A DNA stretch of 64,000 nt, from NCBI GenBank assembly GCA_026874595.1, contig CM049322.1, positions 35,769,840-35,833,839 on the forward strand. The letters are read 5' to 3'. Source of the DNA: Sipunculus nudus. Taxonomy: Eukaryota > Annelida > Sipuncula > Golfingiida > Sipunculidae. Shown here in pieces: positions 58,254 through 64,000 of the stretch. The notes below the pieces were generated by a model, which saw only the letters and a program-made list of their open reading frames with translations, did no database searches and was not told the origin of the DNA. The translations under genes were made by a program, and so were the position numbers. The stretch's first letter is position 1. Each line of letters begins with the position of its first letter.

Positions 58254-58835
58254 TTTTTTAGGAGGGATTTGATATATCATCCTGTAATTGTGCATTTTTC
58301 TACATCTCAGATAGCTTCTTCATATATAAGACTGGTGGGGCCACCTACAATAAATTTTGCACAGTGTATATCCCTGCTTATTTTTCAGAAGTTATTTGAC
58401 ATATCAGCTGGAAATTGGGACTTTTTCATAAATCTTTGATGATTTTCTCATACTCAGGACTGGTGGCGGCACCTATAATCATTTACTGTTGTCTACATCC
58501 ATGCCAGTATTTCAGGAGTGATGTTTGTTTAATTGGTGATTGTACTTCAGTTTAAAATGTTTAGTACTTGCATTGTACATGTGCATGTCACACATGTACT
58601 TGAAAATTAATCAAGTACTTTTCAAATATTGGTCAAGCATGTTATTGTTACAGACTGATTTTGTGTGTGTTTCACTTGTGACACAGGGTGAGAGAGACAC
58701 ATAAGACAAGGTTGGTAGACATGACTTTATTCCAGATCAGTTGATATGTTGTTACAGCAGAAGGGTGGTCTTCCTCAGGCTTTTGTTGCTCTGTCTGAAC
58801 AATGCACCATTCAAGACTTTTTGATACAGATTTTT
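58254..58835. repeat. Family B fragment and unassigned spacer
   Basis: 58260-58630 has GGATTTGATATATCA, ATTGTGCAT, GGTGGGGCCACC and GTTTAGTACTTGCATTG, which are family B. 58640-58835 shows no feature. Confidence 0.5.
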
Positions 58836-59763
58836 AGCTCAGCTGACTGAAAGTCATCTGAGCTAAAGCGATCACTCTTTGTCCGTCGTCCGTCTGTCCG
58901 TCTGTCCGTCCGTTAAACAGGCACAAATCGTAACCGCTGGACCTAGAACCTTGTAACTTGGCATTCTGAGAGGTCCACGAAAAATCTCCTTGGAAACCAG
59001 AAATTAGGTCTCTGTTACCCATATCCTTCAAGCTATGGGGCCCCAAAGTACCCCCCAGAAAAGTCAAAAATTTCATACAAAAACATCAATATCTCATTAA
59101 CTACATCACTGATGGTCATGATTTTTTGCATACATATTAATCATGAGATGTTCCATCAGTTCCTGCAGACTGGTGGCGCCACCTGTATTTTTCGATTTTT
59201 TACGAATTTTTTTCTCTATTTTTGAGACCTTTAAAAATGTGAACATCTGTTAACAAGGCACAAATTGTAAAGACTGGACCTAGAATCTTCATTCTTGAGA
59301 CATTGAGAGGTCAATGAAAAAATGTCCATGTAAACCAGAAATTAGGTCTCTGTTCCCATATCCTTCGAGCTATGGGGCCCCGAAGTACCCCCCAGAATAG
59401 TCAAAAATTTTTTTAATTTTTTACGAATTTTTTTCTCTATTTTTGAGACCACTGAAGATGCAGTCATCTGTTAACAGGGCACAAATCGTAACGACTGGAC
59501 CTAAAATCTTCTCTCTTGACATGCAGAGAGGCCCATAAAAAGTCTCCTTGGAAACCTGAAATTAGGTCTCTGTTACCCATAACCTCTGAGCTATGGGGCT
59601 CCGAAGTACCCCCCAGAATAATGGAAAATTTGATACAAAAGTAACTGATCAACTATTGCATTGATCACCATGATTCTTTGCATTGATTTTGATCATGGGG
59701 TGTTTCATCAGTTTCTGCAGACTGGTGGTGCCACCTGTATTTTTCGATTTTTACGTGTTTTTT
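58836..59763 (+). mobile_element. Family A 5' end with core units
   Basis: AGCTCAGCTGACTGAAAGTC after T5, GTCCGTCTGTCCGTC, then units at 59252 and 59471 (one unit truncated). A perfect GGTGGCGCCACC lies at 59172. Confidence 0.7.
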
Positions 59764-61716
59764 AGCTCAGCTGACTGAAAGTCATCTGAGCTATAGGGAT
59801 CACCTTTTGTCCGTCGTCCGTCCGGCCATCCAGGCGTCTGTCTGTTAACAGGGTACAAATCGTAACCGCTAGACCTTGAATCTTCTTACTTGATATCCTG
59901 GGAGGTCTATGGAAATTCTCCTTGTAAACCTGAAATTAGGTCACTGTGACCTATATTCTTCAAGCTATGGGGTTCTGAAGTACCCCCCAGAATAACGCAA
60001 AATTTAATACAAAAGCTCAAGTATCTAAACAACTAATGCATTAATCACCATGATTCTTTGCATGGATATTGATCATGGAGTGTTTCATCAATTTCTGGAG
60101 TTTGGTGGCGCCACCTATATTTTTTTTAATTTTTTACGATTTTTTTTCTCTACTTTTGTGATCTTTAAACATTTGGTCATCTGTAAACAGGGCACAATTC
60201 ATAATGACTGGACCTAGAATCTTCTGTCCTCCCCTCCAGGGAAGCCCATAAAAGGTCTACATGGAAACCGGAAATAAGGTCCCTGTTACCCATATTCTGT
60301 GAGCTATGGGGCTCTGAAGTACCCCCAGAATAAAGATTTGGTCATATATTAACAGGGCACAAATCATAATGACTGGACCTAGAATCTTCTTTCTTGACAT
60401 GCAGGGAGGCCTTTGGAAAGTCTCTTTGGAAATCTGAAATTAGGTCTCTGTTACCCATATCCTTCATGCTATGGGGCTCCGAAGTACCCCCCTGAATAAA
60501 GGAAAATTTGATACAAAAGCTCAAGTATCCAAACAACTGATGCATTTTCCCCTATGGTTCTTTGCACCGATATTGATCATGGAATGTTTCATAAGTTTCT
60601 GCAGACTAGTGGCACCACTTGTATTTTTTTGTTGTTTTTACATTTTTTACTTTATTTTTTTAGACCTTTTAAGAAACATATTATATGGTCATAATATTTA
60701 TTCAAAACAACAGCAAAAATAATAAAATCATTTGTTGTTTTTCTTGTTTTGCTACTACCAGGTACACAAGCTTAGTTTTGTAGCTGACTTGTTGCATTAT
60801 TTTATTTTATTTTATTTATTTATTTTTTTTTTTTTTTTTTTTTTTGCAGGGGAGCATATATTTCCTTAAAATCAGATTCCTCTGGATATCAGTGCAATAT
60901 TTATCATTATATGTCATGATGTGTTTCTTCAGATAAGAATTAAGGTGAAGTGAGTGTTTTTAGCATTTTGTGTACATTCATAAGGGGGTCTATATGAGGG
61001 CTGATATATTTGAGACTACACAGTGTAACAGTTGTCCTCTCCTTGGTCGTTTTATCTGTGAGCTATGGGGCTCTGAAGTACCCCCCAGAATAAAGGTTTG
61101 GTCATCTGTTAACAGGCCACAAATCATAATGACTGGACCTAGAATCTTCTTTCTTAACATGCAGGGAGGTCCATGAAACATCTTGGAAACCTGAAATTAG
61201 GTCTCTGTTACCCATATCCTTCATGCTCTGGGGCTCCGAAGTACTCCCTAGAATAAAGATTTGGTCATCTGTTAACAGAGCACAAATTATAATGACTTGA
61301 CCTAGAATCTCCTTTCTTGATATGCTGGGAGGCCCCTGAAAAGTCTCCTTGTGCACCTGAAATTACATCTCTGTTACCCATATCCTTCATCCTATGCGGC
61401 TTTGAAAAACCCCCCAGAATAAACATTTGGTCATCTGTTAACAGGGCACAAATCATAATAACTGGACCTAGAATTTTATTTTTTGACATGCTGGGAGACC
61501 CCTGAAAACTCATCTTGTAAACCTTGAAAATAGGTGTCTGTTACCCATATCCTTCATGCTACAGAGCTCCATAGTACCCCAATGAATATTGGATGATTTT
61601 ATACAAAAGGTCAAGTTTGGAAAAAGTATTTCATATAATTTGACATTCAGATGATAAAATTACTTTTGTCAATGTCTTCCTGGTCAGCTGAGCGTCATGA
61701 CCCCTGGGTCACTTGT
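59764..61716 (+). mobile_element. Family A element with decayed cores, T-run and right end
   Basis: Left end AGCTCAGCTGACTGAAAGTC at 59764; core units to about 60700; a T-rich tract at 60798-60845; shorter 160-180-bp deleted units (61089, 61269, 61437). The right end is GTCAGCTGAGCGTCATG-ACCCCTGGGT-CACTTGTT at 61716. Confidence 0.65.
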
Positions 61717-62669
61717 TTCTCTATTTTAAGACATTAAAAGATGCAGTCATCTGTTAACAGGGCACAAATCCTAATGACTGGACCTAGATTTGTCTTACTT
61801 GACAGGGAGGCCCATGAAAAGTCTCCTTGGAAACCTGAAACTAGGTCTCTGTTACCCATAACCTCTGAGCTATGGGGCTCAGAAGTACCCCCCAGAATAA
61901 TGGAAAATTTGATACAAAAGCTCAAATATCTGAACAACTATTGCATTGATCACCATGATTCTTTGTACGGATATTGATCATGGGATGTTTCATCAGTTTC
62001 TGCAGTCTGGTGGCGCCACCTGTATTTTTTCGATTTTTACGAATTATTTTCTCTATTTATGAGACCTTAAGATGGGGTCATCTGTTAACAGGGCACAAAT
62101 CGTAACGCCTGGACCTAGAATCTTCTCTCTTGACATGCAGGGAGGCCCATTAAAAGTCTCCTTAGAAACTTAGAAAAAGGTCTCTGTTACCCATTTTCTT
62201 CGAGCTCTGGGGCTCCCAAGTACCCCCCAGAATGATGGAAAATTTGATACAAAAGCTCAAGTATCTGAAAAACTATTGCAATGATCACCATAATTCTTTG
62301 CACGGATATTGATCTTGGAATGTTTCTTCAGTTTCTGCATTCTGATGGCGCCACTGGTATTTTTTTTATTTTTACGAATTTTACAGGGCACAAATCGTAA
62401 TGCCTAGACCTAGAATCTTCTGTCTTGACATGCAGAGAAGCCCATAAAAAGTTTCCTTGGAAACCTCAAATTAGGTCTCTGTTACCCATATTCTTCGCGC
62501 TATTGGGCTCAGAAGTACCCCCTAGAATAATGGAAAATTTGATACAAAAGCTCAAGTATCTGAACAACTAATGCATTGATCACCATGATTCTTAGCATTG
62601 ATATTGATCATGGGGTGTTTCATCAGTTTCTGCAGTCTGGTGGCGCCATCTGTATTTTTTTCAATTTTT
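61717..62669 (+). repeat. Family A core units
   Basis: Units with TTAACAGGGCACAAAT at 61756 and 62087, and a deleted one near 62384. GGTGGCGCCACC at 62009. Probably the rest of a copy interrupted by neighbouring insertions. Confidence 0.65.
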
Positions 62670-64000
62670 AGCTCAGCTGACTGAAAGTCATCTGAGCTAT
62701 AGCGATCACTCTTTGTTCGTCGTCCGTCTGTCCGTCCGTTAACCAGGCACAAATCGTAACCACTGGACCTAGAACCTTGTTTTTTCTCTAAGACCTCTTA
62801 AGATGGGGTCATCTGTTAACAGGGCACAAATCGTGACCACTGGACCTAGAATCTTCTCTTAACATGCAGAGAGGCCCATGAAAACTCTCCTTGGAAACCT
62901 GAAATGAGGTCTCTGTTACCCATAACCTCTGAGCTATGGGGCTCCAAAGTACCCTCCAGAATAATGGAAAATTTGATACTAAAGCTCAAGTATCTGAACA
63001 ACTATCACATTGATCACAATGATTTTTTTGCATAGATATTGATCATGGAATGTGTCATTAGTTTCTTCAGTATGGTGGCGCCACCTGTAATTTTTCCATT
63101 TTTTCCAATTTTTTCCCCCTATTTTCGAGACCTCTTAAGATGCGGGCATATGTTAACAGGGCACAAATCGTAACTGCTGGACCTGGAATCTTCTTACTTG
63201 ACATCCAGGGAGGTCCATGAAAAATCTCCTCTGAAACCTGAAAACAGGTCTCTGTTACCAATATTCTAGGAGCTATGGGTCTCATAAATACCCCCATGAA
63301 TAATAAAAATTTGATACAAAAGCTCCCGTATCTGAATAACTACCGCATTGAAAAACATGATTCTTTGCATGAAAATTGATCGTGGAGTGTTCCATCTGTT
63401 CCTGCAAACTTGTGGTGCCACATGTTTTTTTTCTAATTTTTACAAAATTCTTTCTCTATTTATGAGACCTTTAAAAGAGCTATCATCTGTTAACATGGCA
63501 CAAATCCTAACCACTGGACCTGGAATCTTCTGACTTAACATCAAGGGAGGTCCATGAAAAGTCTCTGTAGAAACCTGGAAATAGGTCTCTGTTACCCATA
63601 TCCTCCAACTATCGGTCTCATAAATACCCCCAGAATAATAAAAATTTGATACGAAAGCTCCAGTATCTGAATAACTACTGCATTGATCACCATGATTCTT
63701 TGCATGAATATTGATCACGGAGTGTTCCATCAGTTCCTGCAAACTTGTGGCACCACCTTTATTTTTTTTAATTTTTATGAAATTCTTTCTCTATTTATGA
63801 TACATTCAAAGAAGCTGTCATCTGTTAACATGGCACAAATCGTAACCACTGGACATGAAATTTTCTGACTTAACATCAAGGGAGGCCAATAAAAAGTCTC
63901 TTTGGAAACATGAAATTAGGTCTCTGTTACCCATAACCTCTGAGCTATGGGGCTTAAAATTACCACCTTGAATAATGGAAAATTTGATTTCTTTTTATGA
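62670..64000 (+). mobile_element. Family A element running off the window
   Basis: Left end AGCTCAGCTGACTGAAAGTC at 62670, GTCCGTCTGTCCGTCC, then core units near 62816, 63151, 63490 and 63824. No right end before the window stops. Confidence 0.7.

Noticed and set aside
55206-63742. Many minus-strand frames in the array with a recurring peptide (MGNRDLISGFQGDFSW type)
   Set aside because: They are the same antisense frame of the family A core, with stops and frameshifts in many copies; a by-product of repeat similarity, not a protein family.

Overview
The window is AT-rich, intron-rich, gene-poor animal DNA. Exons carry GT/AG splice sites, domains are extracellular modules typical of metazoan immune receptors (C-type lectin, SRCR, EGF-like), and most of the sequence is layered non-autonomous transposons of a Helentron/Helitron2-like (HINE/DINE) build. 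I infer a mollusc, most likely a bivalve; the species cannot be fixed from the sequence alone. There are no prokaryotic operons, CRISPR arrays or rRNA genes, and I found no tRNA.

Layout. 1-614: tail of a HINE copy. 3734-14895 (+): an 11-exon gene, 5' end not found, for a type I membrane receptor. Its domain order is SRCR N-half, a complete C-type lectin domain, SRCR C-half, a second SRCR-like domain, two EGF-like modules, a Thr-rich stalk, one transmembrane helix and a short basic tail. The lectin domain lies on a phase 1-1 exon block sitting in the phase-1 intron that splits the first SRCR domain, so it appears inserted inside that domain. This is the most interesting item in the window. 15000-21680: intergenic DNA with a foldback element, a short TTAA-flanked MITE, and two opposed perfect matches to the CTCF core motif. 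21704-23050 (+): an uninterrupted 448-codon gene of unrecognised family whose C-terminal part is a pentapeptide repeat.

23823-64000 is almost wholly repeats. Family A begins AGCTCAGCTGA and ends TCAGCTGAGC, a CCATGG-centred palindrome, then CTTGTT. Family B begins AGCGAACCTGTG and ends CACAGGTTCGC, an AGGCCT hairpin, then CTTGTT. Family C begins AGCCCTCAGCC and ends GGCTGAGGGCT, a hairpin, then CTAG. All three share asymmetric terminal inverted repeats, a 3' hairpin and T-rich insertion sites; A and B also have tandem core repeats. Nesting is readable: C and A are inserted in B, and a 5.5-kb TTAA-flanked piggyBac-like element is inserted in A. A separate 2-kb element (38226-40300) carries ten copies of a 16-bp motif. 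Three isolated exon-like blocks (37982-38029, 44631-44697, 54266-54445), the last a charged coiled coil, may belong to one further gene on the + strand whose introns are filled with these repeats.
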